A stretch of DNA of 64,000 nt from Lentibacillus cibarius (GTDB lineage Bacteria > Bacillota > Bacilli > Bacillales > Amphibacillaceae), in NCBI RefSeq assembly GCF_005887555.1, contig NZ_VCIA01000001.1:930001-994000 (forward strand). The letters run 5' to 3'. The translations under genes and the position numbers were made by a program. Positions 16,812-25,759 of this stretch are shown here, piece after piece (within the stretch, counting starts at the first letter, position 1; every line of letters begins with the position of its first letter). The notes under the pieces are model-generated. The model was given only the letters and a program-made list of their open reading frames with translations, did no database searches and was not told where the DNA came from.

Positions 16812-17894
16812 TCACCTTTTTTCAACCCATTTTTCTTTTAATTTTTCCGCAAACCGATCACCGACTTCATTCGTTGTCGCTTTTCCGCCAAGATCAGGCG
16901 TCAAATTTTCCGTTTCCACAGTCAGACCTTTAATGGTATCCAACACAACCTTCCCCCACGTTTCTTCACCAAAAAAGTCCAACATCTGACTGACAGACCA
17001 GATCGCAGCAATAGGATTTGCCACTCCTTTTCCGGCTATATCCGGCGCTGAGCCATGGACAGGTTCAAACATAGAAGGATAATCCTTTTCCGGATTGATA
17101 TTGGCTCCGGTGGCAAGCCCCAACCCCCCGGTGATCCCAGCTCCGATGTCGGTCACAATATCCCCGAATAAATTTGATGTGACCACCACCTCAAACCGCT
17201 CCGGATCAGATACAAAATATAAACTGGCTGCATCGACAAGGTATGAATACGTCGTCACATCCGGATATTCTTTTCCGACTTCCTCAAAGACCTCATCCCA
17301 GAAAACCATTGAATAATTCAAGGCATTTCCTTTACTGATGCTGGTCAATGTCTTGTTCAACCGGCGCGCTTCTTCATAGGCGTAACGAATGATCCGTTCG
17401 GTACCTTTACGGGAAAAAACTCCTGTCTGCAGCACCACTTCTTCCGGCTTACCTTTGTACAGCCAGTCACCCGTCCCGGCATATTCCCCTTCACTATTCT
17501 CCCGGATAACGAGCATGTCAATATCCTTTTCCGCCTTATCCTTCAGTGGCGTAAATGACGGATGCAGTAATAAGACCGGCCGAAGATTGACATACTGATC
17601 AAATGATTTCCTAATCCGCAGCAACAAATCCCGTAATGATATGTGGTCCGGTACACCCGGATATCCAACCGCCCCAAGATAAATAGCATCGAAATGGCGG
17701 AGTTGGTTGATGCCATCATCATCCATCATTTTCCCTTGATTTAAATAATACTCACATCCCCACGGAAACTCCGTAAACGAAAAAGAAAGTTCAGAGTCCA
17801 GTTCTTCAATCGTTTTTAACACTTTTACTCCTTCCGCGATTACTTCCGGTCCAATACCATCACCGGGAACGAGCGCAATTGTAAAATGCTTCAT
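16812..17894 (-). CDS. Tartrate / D-malate dehydrogenase (decarboxylating), YcsA type
   Basis: 360-residue NAD-dependent enzyme of the isocitrate/isopropylmalate dehydrogenase fold; oxidatively decarboxylates a 2-hydroxyacid such as D-malate or tartrate. Seen: PGDGIGPEVIAEGVKVL near 9-25, VNLRPVLLLHP, RENSEGEYAGTGDWLYKG (substrate loop, with the tartrate-type pattern rather than LeuB), VTSNLFGDIVTDIGAGITGGLG metal-binding region and EPVHGSAPDIAGKGVANP. ATG follows GGGAGGAAGTT. It is the last of a same-strand series after alanine racemase; a link to ectoine or D-amino-acid catabolism is possible but unproven. Confidence 0.88.
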   Translation of the reverse strand: MKHFTIALVPGDGIGPEVIAEGVKVLKTIEELDSELSFSFTEFPWGCEYYLNQGKMMDDDGINQLRHFDAIYLGAVGYPGVPDHISLRDLLLRIRKSFDQYVNLRPVLLLHPSFTPLKDKAEKDIDMLVIRENSEGEYAGTGDWLYKGKPEEVVLQTGVFSRKGTERIIRYAYEEARRLNKTLTSISKGNALNYSMVFWDEVFEEVGKEYPDVTTYSYLVDAASLYFVSDPERFEVVVTSNLFGDIVTDIGAGITGGLGLATGANINPEKDYPSMFEPVHGSAPDIAGKGVANPIAAIWSVSQMLDFFGEETWGKVVLDTIKGLTVETENLTPDLGGKATTNEVGDRFAEKLKEKWVEKR

Positions 17895-18056
17895 AACTTC
17901 CTCCCTTTTTTTCTGCTAACCATCTCACTTAAGCGATTCTGTTTCCTGCGTCTATATATTTTTTCGCATGTCGATTTCCTAAATAGTATTTACGGTGTTC
18001 GGAGTCTGCGTTGTCTTTTATTTAAAATGTCTCCATTCATTCACTTATAAAACATT

Positions 18057-19196
18057 TCACTTGTAAACACGTGGCACTCGTTCCATCAGGCTGGCCAACA
18101 CCTCATCAACAATGCTGCCTACCTTGTCTGCTATGTCACGTGCCGAAATCGCATCACCCCCTTGTTCGCCCATCAGGACTACTTCATCTCCGTTGCGAAC
18201 ATCATTAATGTGTGTCACATCAATCATCATCTGATCTAGCGATATTTCGCCAGCTATTCTTGCGCGCTGACCGTGTACCAGCACTTCCCCTTTATTGGAG
18301 AGCACGCGCTTATAACCATCCCCGTGCCCAACCGGTACAATAGCTATTTTTTCATCACCTGATGTGACATAGTTTCCACCATAGCCGACCGGCGTATTTG
18401 GCGGTAGTTCCCGTACAAGCAGAATGTTAGATTTTAATGCCATCACCGGCTTCAGCGTCAACTTATTTTGCTGACGGATTTCCGGTGTATAACCGAACAA
18501 CGCAATCCCCGGCCGAATCATATCCAGATGCATATCATTTCTTTCAATCGCTATCGTGGATGCTCCAGCATGCTTGATCGGAAAATTGTAACCGCCTTCA
18601 TTTAAATCCAGAATGGTATCCATAAATAACGTAAATTGCTGTTCAGTTGTCGTCCAGTCGCCCTCGTCAGCACTAGAAAAATGTGTATAAATTCCTTCCC
18701 AATAAAGCCCTGTAAGATGGTAGCACGACCGGCAAAAATCCCATGCGTTTTCCGGTGCAATGCCAAACCGATGTAATCCTGTGTCTAGTTTTAAATGTAC
18801 CGTTGCTGTTTTTCCTTGCTTGAGGGCAGCAGCATGAACGGCCACTGCCAGCTCTTGGGAAGAAACAGAAATTGTCAGATCATAGGCGACAGCATCTGCC
18901 ACTTGCGACGTATTGGTGGAGCTTAAAAGGTGAATAGGAACGTCAATGCCATTTTCCCTTAGTAATACGCCTTCCTCAACCGTTGTCACACCGAGCCGGT
19001 CCGCACCTGCTTCGATGGCAGCATGACCTATAGGCACCACCCCGTGTCCATAGGCATTTGTTTTAATGACAGCCATTAACTGGCTCCCTGAATCCGTTGC
19101 AATCGTTTTAAATACGTCAACATTATCCCGGAAAGCCCTCAAATTCACTTCAGCTACAGTAGGGCCGCGGGTTGTTAATAGGGTTGGCTTTGTCAT
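18057..19196 (-). CDS. alr: Alanine racemase
   Basis: 379-residue PLP enzyme interconverting L- and D-alanine (or another small amino acid). The PLP Lys45 is in AVIKTNAYGHG (the family usually has KANAYGHG; here Thr replaces Ala), the second catalytic base Tyr in PVGYGGNYV, and substrate-contact HLKLDTGLHRFGI and HFSSADEGD are present. ATG at 19196 sits 9 nt after GGGGG; GTG at 19202 is less well placed. Next to a D-amino-acid aminotransferase gene, which suggests a catabolic rather than cell-wall role, though it may do both. Confidence 0.9.
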   Translation of the reverse strand: MTKPTLLTTRGPTVAEVNLRAFRDNVDVFKTIATDSGSQLMAVIKTNAYGHGVVPIGHAAIEAGADRLGVTTVEEGVLLRENGIDVPIHLLSSTNTSQVADAVAYDLTISVSSQELAVAVHAAALKQGKTATVHLKLDTGLHRFGIAPENAWDFCRSCYHLTGLYWEGIYTHFSSADEGDWTTTEQQFTLFMDTILDLNEGGYNFPIKHAGASTIAIERNDMHLDMIRPGIALFGYTPEIRQQNKLTLKPVMALKSNILLVRELPPNTPVGYGGNYVTSGDEKIAIVPVGHGDGYKRVLSNKGEVLVHGQRARIAGEISLDQMMIDVTHINDVRNGDEVVLMGEQGGDAISARDIADKVGSIVDEVLASLMERVPRVYK

Positions 19197-19280
19197 AGCC
19201 ACATACCCCCTGTCTGCTGATTAACTCCCCATTATTTAAATGACCATTCAATAGGAGACCGCTATAAATGACGCTAAACT

Positions 19281-20125
19281 TTATGCTTTCTTTTTTTCAT
19301 ATAGCTTGCGGAATTCCTTCACTAACTGTTTGGTTACATTACCCGGTGTACCATTGCCAATCGTTTTGCCGTCCACTTGTAAAATCGGGGCAATATCCAT
19401 TTTTGTCGCTGAAATAAATACTTCATCTGCGTCAAACAATTCATCAACCGTGAACGTTTCCTCATGTGCTTTTAACTCTAATTCATCACACAGCTGCAAG
19501 ATTTTCTGCCTGGTAATACCATTTAAAATGTAGTTATCGGCCGGATGGGTATACAATTCACCATTTTTTACGATGAACACGTTGGAAGCACTTGCTTCCG
19601 TGACGGTGTCTCCACGATGCAGGATGGCCTCAATCGCATTGTTTTCCACTGCCTTTTGTTTGGCGAGCACATTTGGCAGAAGATTGAGTGTTTTGATATC
19701 GCAGCGAAGCCAACGGATATCCTTTGTCAAAACGGCTGTTGCGCCCTGATCTTCCAACTCATTGTCTCGCTCTTCTTCTCGTGTATAGGCAACCGTTACA
19801 GCTTGCGTATCAGTTGATGGGAATTCATGCCAGCGTGGCGCCACCCCACGTGACACTTGCAGATAAATAATTCCCTCTTCTAACCCATTTACCTGAACCA
19901 ACTCCTCAAGCTTTTTTCTCAGCTGATTAACTTCAACAGGAAGCGTCAACTGGATTTCTCGGGCACTTCTTTTCAGACGTTTCATATGTTCATCCATCAG
20001 CAATGGTTCCCGTCATACACCCCGATAACTTCATAGACACCATCTCCAAATTGATAACCGCGGTCCTCAATTTCTACCACATTGTCCCGTTCGATAATCT
20101 GGTCATTGTACAGTATGCTGCTCAC
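19281..20125 (-). pseudogene. dat: D-amino acid aminotransferase with a single-base frameshift
   Basis: Fold-type IV PLP aminotransferase converting D-alanine and similar D-amino acids with 2-oxoglutarate. Two frames join into one normal-length protein of about 281 residues: GTG at 20125, 8 nt after GGGGAGG, encodes the N-terminal EDRGYQFGDGVYEV part, which hits a TGA at 19997-19999; the rest continues in another frame from about 20003 (LLMDEHMKRLKRSAREI … WLRCDIKTLNLL, with the PLP Lys, … HRGDTVTEASASNVF). Restoring one T to CATTG repairs it. Either a recent null mutation, a sequencing error, or -1 slippage. Everything else looks intact. Confidence 0.85.
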
Positions 20126-20341
20126 AATAAAGACCTCCCCAATCAATTAATACACACAAACTGGCGTACGATCGTCTATCAGCGGATGCAAGCAATCAGG
20201 TCTGCGGAATCAGTATACAAGCTGAACATTTTTCTTTGGTTTTTCATCATATTGAATCAATTTCATAAGCGCTTATTTTCACAAAATATACGAACTTTTG
20301 TGAGTTATATAGGTTTGATCATTCGTCTTTTATTAACACTA

Positions 20342-20473
20342 GTTGTCCGTAATGAAAGGTGACCGACTCCTGCGGGAAAAGCATGTGTCTGAAGACCCCG
20401 CAGGAAGTGGTTTTCTTCCGAGGAGGCTGAAGCCATGCCCGCGGAAAGCGAGTCACCTTTCATGCAGGACAAC
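20342..20473. repeat. 132-bp palindromic intergenic repeat of Bacillales type
   Basis: Outer inverted repeat GTTGTCC (20342-20348) / GGACAAC (20467-20473), then ATGAAAGGTGAC / GTCACCTTTCAT and inner GACTCCTGCGGG, CCCCGCAGGA, CCGAGGAGGC and GCCCGCGGAAAGCGAGTC blocks. I recognise this pattern as a repeat scattered through many Bacillaceae genomes; function unknown. It fills most of the 420-bp gap between dat and the dehydratase gene. Confidence 0.75.
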
Positions 20474-20545
20474 GGTAGCATGAATGAAAACATAAAGTTC
20501 GTGTTTTACTTGCTACAACGAATTATGAAATTGACTCACATTGGT

Positions 20546-21520
20546 TCATTGATTGTTCTGCGTGACTGAAAGGATTGTTGATGTATCAACACTGGACCCG
20601 CTGATGACAACAACTGTGGGTGACCCTAATGGAACACGATTATTTAAAATGGCACCGATACCGGAAGCCGCTGCACCTTCAACCGCCATCCGGTGTGTTT
20701 CCAGCATAAACGCCATACCCTCGGCAAACGCTTTTTCTTCAAGCAGGATAATATCATCAACGTATTGCTGGACCATACGGAATGTATATCGGTTACCAAG
20801 ACCAATACCGCCAAGTAAACTGTCAGCTAAGGTATCCTGCTCGTCGACAACGACCGGCTCTCCCTTATTAAGGCTTTCATACATCGCAGCCCCTTTGGCC
20901 GTCGAAAGTCCAATTACTTGTACGCCAGCATCGGCTGATTTCAATGCCAGCCCTAATCCAGAATGCAGTCCACCACCAGATAGCCCACCAATCACTGTTT
21001 CAACTTCCGGCAATTCATCCAGTATCTCCAGTCCAATCGTGCCTTGACCGGCGATAATATATGGGTCATCGAATGGATGAACGACGGTTAGGCCATGTTT
21101 ACTCTCCAGCTGGTAGCAATACCTTTCCGCATCATCCTGTGCGTCCCCTACCAACTCCACTTGCGCGCCGGTACGCTTTAGTGCATCCACTTTTGCTTTG
21201 GGGACCCGATTGGATATGCAAATAACCGCTCTGATCCCTAGCTTTTGGGCAACGGTTGCGACACTGACACCGAAATTCCCAGTTGAAAACGTCGTTATGC
21301 CCCGCTTCTGCTCTTCCAGTGATAAACTTAGTATTTTATTGGATGCACCCCTGATTTTAAATGAACCGCTGTCATTCAAATTTTCCAATTTCAAATAAAT
21401 AGCCGACCCTGTCATTTCGGAAAGCACTGGTGAGTAAATGAGTGGTGTGTTTACCGCATCGGGAGAGATTCGCTTTTGTGCTTCCCAGACGTCACGCTGG
21501 GTGAGCATTTGTTGTGGCAT
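20546..21520 (-). CDS. eutB: EutB-like PLP dehydratase (hydroxyectoine utilisation; serine/threonine dehydratase fold)
   Basis: 324-residue fold-type II PLP enzyme. PLP Lys55 is in DSGSFKIRGAS, the glycine-rich phosphate loop is GLSGGGLHSGLG, and the segments GAAMYESLNKGEPV and TLADSLLGGIGLGNRYTF match EutB of (hydroxy)ectoine catabolism better than generic threonine deaminase. EutB is thought to dehydrate the hydroxylated intermediate. The family usually has STGNHG; here it is STGNFGVS. ATG at 21520 follows GGAGGG; the upstream extension is ignored. It follows the M20 remnant and semialdehyde dehydrogenase, supporting a role in ectoine breakdown. A plain threonine/serine dehydratase is the alternative. 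Confidence 0.65.
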   Translation of the reverse strand: MPQQMLTQRDVWEAQKRISPDAVNTPLIYSPVLSEMTGSAIYLKLENLNDSGSFKIRGASNKILSLSLEEQKRGITTFSTGNFGVSVATVAQKLGIRAVICISNRVPKAKVDALKRTGAQVELVGDAQDDAERYCYQLESKHGLTVVHPFDDPYIIAGQGTIGLEILDELPEVETVIGGLSGGGLHSGLGLALKSADAGVQVIGLSTAKGAAMYESLNKGEPVVVDEQDTLADSLLGGIGLGNRYTFRMVQQYVDDIILLEEKAFAEGMAFMLETHRMAVEGAAASGIGAILNNRVPLGSPTVVVISGSSVDTSTILSVTQNNQ

Positions 21521-21564
21521 GCGAGCCCTCCTTGTTTGATGATTCGTCCTGTTTTGCCGAACAC

Positions 21565-21911
21565 TCAATCCTCCTGTTTCATTCCTCCGTTTTCCAGGAA
21601 GCGCCGTACAGTCTCGGCCAAAATGGATACACCGACCGGTAACACGTCTTCATTGATATCAAAAATTGGGGTGTGTAAATCACGAGGTTTTCCGTCTCCA
21701 ATGTTACATCCGAGAATAAACATAGCTCCCGGAACAGTATTCGTCACATGGGCAAAGTCTTCTCCACCCAGCTTAGTTCATAGTCACCATCCAAGCTCTT
21801 GACGATTGAAAATGCTTTTTCCAATTCGTGATGGAGTCGCTCCCTAACATGCGGATGATAGCTGCGGATGGGTCCACGCACCAGCACTTCGGATGGTATA
21901 ACACAAAACCA
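21565..21911 (-). pseudogene. Remnant of an M20-family amidohydrolase/deacetylase
   Basis: Two conserved pieces of an M20 peptidase in different frames: IPSEVLVRGPIRSYHPHVRE and the following ELEKAF stretch (about 21895-21790), then directly GGEDFAHVTNTVPGAMFILG with a late His/Thr block (LHTPIFDINED) and a normal C-terminus ending at 21565. Roughly 100 residues between the pieces and the whole N-terminal half with most metal ligands are missing, and a small inverted repeat (21912-21966) sits at the broken upstream end. The parent probably removed the acetyl group from N-acetyl-diaminobutyrate, since it lies in the ectoine cluster; that is inference. Cannot be functional. Confidence 0.8.
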
Positions 21912-21966
21912 TGGGGACAGGCACTCTGGTCCAAAAACAATAATTGGTCCGAAGTTCCTGTCCCCA
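21912..21966. repeat. Small inverted-repeat element beside the M20 remnant
   Basis: TGGGGACAGG (21912-21921) and CCTGTCCCCA (21957-21966) form a perfect 10-bp terminal inverted repeat around 35 bp. The GGGACAGGCAC end also occurs at 44053-44063 and CCTGTCCCCAC at about 47185-47195, so it is one of a family. Confidence 0.6.
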
Positions 21967-21980
21967 CTGGACCTGCGGGT

Positions 21981-23423
21981 TTATTCCATTCCGATGGATA
22001 CGTATTGGGACTCTATAAAAGCGTCGATGCCTTCATGTCCGCCTTCACGTCCAATACCGCTTTCTTTCATGCCACCAAATGGAACCTGAGGCGCAGATGG
22101 TGCACCATCATTCCAGCCAACAATACCAAAGTCCAGTTTTTCGATAAGTTTTGTACCTCTAGCAACACTGTTGGTAAAGACATATGCCGCCAATCCATAC
22201 TCTGTGTCATTTGCCAATTTGACCGCTTCCTCATCACTAGTAATCTTTTGAACAGGTGCTACTGGGCCAAACGTTTCTTCATGCATGACAACCATCGACT
22301 CATCTACATCTTTTACGACAGTAGGCTGATAGAATACACCCTCACTGCCAGTGACAGGTTCCCCGCCGGTTACGACCGTAGCACCTTTGGATACAGCGTC
22401 CTGCATATGGCGGCTCACTTTATCTAAGCCATCCTGGTTAATCAAAGGCCCAACATCAACAGTTTCATCCGCACCATCCCCGACTTTTAAATCTTCAACG
22501 GCTTTGGCGAGTTTATCTGTGAATTCATCGTAAATGGCTTCTTGTACATAAATCCGGTTCGCGCAAATGCACGTCTGACCGGCGTTTCTAAACTTGGACG
22601 CAACAGCTCCCTTAACGGCTAAGTCAACATCCGCATCGTCCAGAACGACTAATGGGGCATGCCCGCCAAGTTCCAATGATAAGTTTTTCACCTGGTCCGC
22701 ACTTTGACGAATTAATAGTTTACCAACCTCCGTTGAACCAGTGAAGGTAATTTTACGCACGTTGCTGTCTGCCATTACCACTTTAGCAAATTTGGATGAT
22801 GATCCAGTCACGAGATTCACAACGCCCTTTGGAAAACCGGCTTTCTCACACAATTCCATTAGCTTAACTGCAGTCAGTGGACTCTCGCTTGATGGTTTCA
22901 TGACGACCGTACACCCTGCTGCCAGCGCTGGCCCCATCTTACGTGTCAACATAGCTGCCGGGAAATTCCATGGTGTAATTGCTGCCACTACACCGACAGG
23001 CTTTTTCCAGACCTGCAGCCGTTTTCCATCCTTGTGGGTTGGAACCGTTTCACCATAAACGCGTTTGCCTTCTTCCGCAAACCATTCAATAAATGATGCA
23101 GCATAACTGACTTCACCGCGCGATTCTTTAATCGGTTTTCCCATTTCCATCGTCATGATTTGGGCAAGTTCTTCCTGGTGTTCCAACATGAGCTGATTCA
23201 ATTTTTGTAAGTATCCGGCCCGATCATGTGCCGTCCGTTCAGACCAAGATGCAAATGCTTTATGTGCGGCTTCTGCTGCCTGTTCTGCTTCTTTTTCACC
23301 ACCATTGGGAACGGTGCCGACTATCTTACCGTTAGCAGGATTTGTCACCTTCAATGTGTCAAGATCGTCACCAATCCATTCCCCGTTAATATTCATTAAT
23401 TGATTATCAGTTGTTACTGCCAT
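21981..23423 (-). CDS. Semialdehyde dehydrogenase (DoeC/GabD-like)
   Basis: 480-residue NAD(P)-dependent aldehyde dehydrogenase. Catalytic Cys285 in GQTCICANR, Glu251 in LELGGHAP, nucleotide site TPWNFPAAMLTRK near 150 and FTGSTEVGK near 227. The family oxidises succinate semialdehyde (GabD) or aspartate semialdehyde (DoeC). Beside ectoine hydrolase and a GabT/DoeD-type aminotransferase, aspartate semialdehyde from diaminobutyrate is the likelier substrate, but GABA breakdown cannot be excluded. It lies 109 bp after the aminotransferase gene, in the same orientation, probably one operon with the GntR regulator. Confidence 0.88.
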   Translation of the reverse strand: MAVTTDNQLMNINGEWIGDDLDTLKVTNPANGKIVGTVPNGGEKEAEQAAEAAHKAFASWSERTAHDRAGYLQKLNQLMLEHQEELAQIMTMEMGKPIKESRGEVSYAASFIEWFAEEGKRVYGETVPTHKDGKRLQVWKKPVGVVAAITPWNFPAAMLTRKMGPALAAGCTVVMKPSSESPLTAVKLMELCEKAGFPKGVVNLVTGSSSKFAKVVMADSNVRKITFTGSTEVGKLLIRQSADQVKNLSLELGGHAPLVVLDDADVDLAVKGAVASKFRNAGQTCICANRIYVQEAIYDEFTDKLAKAVEDLKVGDGADETVDVGPLINQDGLDKVSRHMQDAVSKGATVVTGGEPVTGSEGVFYQPTVVKDVDESMVVMHEETFGPVAPVQKITSDEEAVKLANDTEYGLAAYVFTNSVARGTKLIEKLDFGIVGWNDGAPSAPQVPFGGMKESGIGREGGHEGIDAFIESQYVSIGME

Positions 23424-23532
23424 TTCCGAGCCACTCCTATTCTATAAAAATTTTAATTTATTCCGCCATAAAGCGGGGAAAATGTTCCACTTTACTGAAT
23501 AACTTTCCTAACAAGAAGTATCTTTTATTCTA

Positions 23533-24885
23533 TCAAACTTTTTCGACGGCAACTGCTTCATCTACTGCTTCTTCCAGGATAGTAAGCCCTTCTTCCAATT
23601 GCTCATCGGTAATCACAAGCGGCATTAATAGACGGACAACATTGTCATGCACACCGGCTTTCAGTGCAATCAGTCCCCTTGACCTCGCTTCTTTGAGCAC
23701 CTGGCCGGTCAGTTCTTTAGCAGGTTCTTTACTGTCACGGTCTTTTACGAATTCCAATGCACACATCGCTCCAAGACCACGGTAATCTCCTATGACGTCA
23801 AATCGGTCATACATCTTTTCAAATGTATCCATCACCTTGTTACCGATTGTAAGTGCACAATCATTCAGATTTTCCTCTTCCATCACCTGAAGCACGGCTA
23901 GACCGGCTCTGCAACCTAGTGGACTGCCGCAATACGTTCCACCAAGTTCACCTGGTGCCGCACTATCCATTACTTCTTGTCGTCCGATAATACCGCTGAT
24001 CGGCAGACCGGCTGCCATCGATTTAGAAATCGTAACCAAGTCAGGCTCCACACCATAATGGTCCATAGCGAAGTATTTTCCGGTGCGCCCGAAACCGGTC
24101 TGGATTTCATCAGCAATGAACAGAATACCATGCTGTTTACATAGGTCATATACCCCTTTTACGAATTTTTTATTCGGGATAATAAATCCACTTTCCCCTT
24201 GGACTGGTTCCATAATGAACGCCGCAACCTGGCTTGGAGCAACCTCTGTAATAAAAAAGTCTTCCACCTGTTTCAGCAGGTAATCTGCATACGCATCTTC
24301 ACTCATTGTTTCCGGCCGGCGGTAATTATACGGGAATGGTGCGTGGTATACTTCCGGTGCGAACGGGCCGTATTCGAATTTATACGGTTTTACTTTACCA
24401 GTCATCGACATGGTCATCAATGTGCGGCCATGAAAACCACCAGTGAAGGAGACGATAGACTGCCTACCAGTATATTTACGGGCAATTTTAACAGCATTTT
24501 CATTCGCTTCAGCCCCGCTGTTCAAAAACATTACTTTTTTATCAAAACTGCCCGGTGCCAAATTGGCCAGTTTTTCTGCAAATGCAATATATGGGTCATA
24601 CATCATGACATTAAAGCCTGTATGAATATATTTACTAACCTGATCCTGTAGCGCACTGACAACCGTATCATGACTGTGCCCGACATTAATGACGCCGATA
24701 GCACCAGCAAAATCAATAAACTGATTTCCGTCAACATCCTTGAGTAAAGCACCTTTTGCCGACTCTACAAATGTTGGCGTACCATAGCTGACACCATGCG
24801 GAACAATGTCATGTCTGCGTTCAAGCAATTCCTTAGCCTTGGGACCCGGCAATTCGGTTTTTACTTGTGCAAATTGTTTGCTCAT
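23533..24885 (-). CDS. Class III aminotransferase (DoeD diaminobutyrate / GabT GABA transaminase)
   Basis: 450-residue PLP enzyme. PLP Lys288 in TISKSMAAGLPISG, the Asp of IADEIQTGFGRTGKY near 258-271, and SGAEANENAVKIAR near 123-136 are class III signatures; the C-terminal GLIALKAGVHDNVVRLLMPLVIT is GabT/DoeD-like. Converts a terminal amine (2,4-diaminobutyrate or 4-aminobutyrate) to the semialdehyde used by the next enzyme. Its ATG is 3 nt after the regulator stop codon, with the ribosome site inside the regulator gene, so the two are translated from one mRNA. Confidence 0.88.
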   Translation of the reverse strand: MSKQFAQVKTELPGPKAKELLERRHDIVPHGVSYGTPTFVESAKGALLKDVDGNQFIDFAGAIGVINVGHSHDTVVSALQDQVSKYIHTGFNVMMYDPYIAFAEKLANLAPGSFDKKVMFLNSGAEANENAVKIARKYTGRQSIVSFTGGFHGRTLMTMSMTGKVKPYKFEYGPFAPEVYHAPFPYNYRRPETMSEDAYADYLLKQVEDFFITEVAPSQVAAFIMEPVQGESGFIIPNKKFVKGVYDLCKQHGILFIADEIQTGFGRTGKYFAMDHYGVEPDLVTISKSMAAGLPISGIIGRQEVMDSAAPGELGGTYCGSPLGCRAGLAVLQVMEEENLNDCALTIGNKVMDTFEKMYDRFDVIGDYRGLGAMCALEFVKDRDSKEPAKELTGQVLKEARSRGLIALKAGVHDNVVRLLMPLVITDEQLEEGLTILEEAVDEAVAVEKV

Positions 24886-24888
24886 TAA

Positions 24889-25572
24889 TTAGACCTCCTC
24901 CAATTCAACATTATTTTTCTGGCCTAGTAGTTTTGTTTCGACGTACGCAATATGATTCCGCACTCTCCTTTTCACTGTATGCGCGTCTTTAGAGACTAAT
25001 GCCTGAAGAAGCAGTTTGTGTTCATCGTAAAATGACTGATGGCTGGAATAATATCGGTCAAGATGCATAAGAAAGGTCCTAATCTGTACCTGCAATGAGT
25101 CATAAATCTTAATAATCCGTGAGTTTCTGCACATTCTGACAACATAGTTATGGAACAGCATATCTAAATCAAACAACCCGTGCCAATCTTGTTCGTCTGC
25201 CTTTGTTTTCATTTGCTCGACAATCGCTTCTAATTTTTTTATATCGTTTTCTCCAAGGTACCGGGCAGCCTGTATAAAGGCACGTTCTTCAATCAGTGTG
25301 CGCAATTCGATAATCTCATCTACATCCTGTTGGGTAAACGCTTTCACATACGTACCTTTCCTTGCCTGACTGTTAATTAACTCCTCGCTTTCCAAGATTT
25401 TTAGTGCTTCCCGTATCGTGCTCCTGCTGACGTCAAAGGTCTCCGCCAATTCAGTCTCTAAGAGCCGCTTCCCAAGCTGAATCTCCTCATTCCAGATTTT
25501 TTGCTTCAGTCGGTCGGCAATCAGTTCACTTAATGGTTTTTGCATCATCGCACTGCTATCTTGTTGGTACAA
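24889..25572 (-). CDS. GntR-family regulator, FadR/FCD subgroup
   Basis: About 228 residues: winged helix-turn-helix (LSELIADRLKQKIWNEEIQLG then LLETELAETFDVSRSTIREALKIL), a wing (ARKGTYVKAF) and an all-helical FCD ligand domain with metal-binding His residues (DLDMLFHNYVVRM and RVRNHIAYVE). The long upstream frame lacks a good start; TTG at 25572, 8 nt after AGAGGAG, is chosen. First gene of the operon with the aminotransferase and semialdehyde dehydrogenase. The palindrome-containing 16-mer TTGTCGATTGTCGACA lies 37 bp upstream and again before the ectoine hydrolase gene, so it likely controls both and itself. Characterised ectoine regulators are MocR-type (EnuR), not this class. Confidence 0.88.
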   Translation of the reverse strand: MYQQDSSAMMQKPLSELIADRLKQKIWNEEIQLGKRLLETELAETFDVSRSTIREALKILESEELINSQARKGTYVKAFTQQDVDEIIELRTLIEERAFIQAARYLGENDIKKLEAIVEQMKTKADEQDWHGLFDLDMLFHNYVVRMCRNSRIIKIYDSLQVQIRTFLMHLDRYYSSHQSFYDEHKLLLQALVSKDAHTVKRRVRNHIAYVETKLLGQKNNVELEEV

Positions 25573-25608
25573 AGCAGATGCTCCTCTCTGTATCATCTCC
25601 GGTAGTCG

Positions 25609-25624
25609 TTGTCGATTGTCGACA
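25609..25624. promoter_or_regulatory. Candidate operator of the FCD regulator, copy 1
   Basis: TTGTCGATTGTCGACA, identical to 28207-28222. It contains the 8-bp palindrome TGTCGACA and a TGTCGA direct repeat, and lies between the divergent regulator and 2-hydroxyacid dehydrogenase genes. Confidence 0.7.
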
Positions 25625-25690
25625 CATTTATATTTATCATAATTCAGATAATTTTGATTGTCAAACATAATTTGTATTTTTTGAAATATA

Positions 25691-25719
25691 TTGACTTTGA
25701 TTGTTGTAGACACTATGTT
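25691..25719 (+). promoter_or_regulatory. Probable sigma-A promoter of the 2-hydroxyacid dehydrogenase gene
   Basis: TTGACT (25691-25696), exact 17-nt spacer, TATGTT (25714-25719), 40 nt before the GTG start. The spacer contains ATTGTTGTAGACAC, resembling the nearby operator, so the regulator may act here too. Confidence 0.6.
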
Positions 25720-25759
25720 AATAGTAGACGTTTTAAGCAAATAGAATGGAGGGAGTGCA

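Noticed and set aside
20546..21520. Plain biosynthetic threonine deaminase (IlvA)
   Set aside because: No C-terminal regulatory domain and the TLADSL…GIGL…RYTF pattern fits EutB better; left as an alternative.
21981..24885. Confident assignment as GABA genes gabD and gabT
   Set aside because: Sequence alone cannot separate them from DoeC/DoeD; the operator shared with doeA favours ectoine catabolism.
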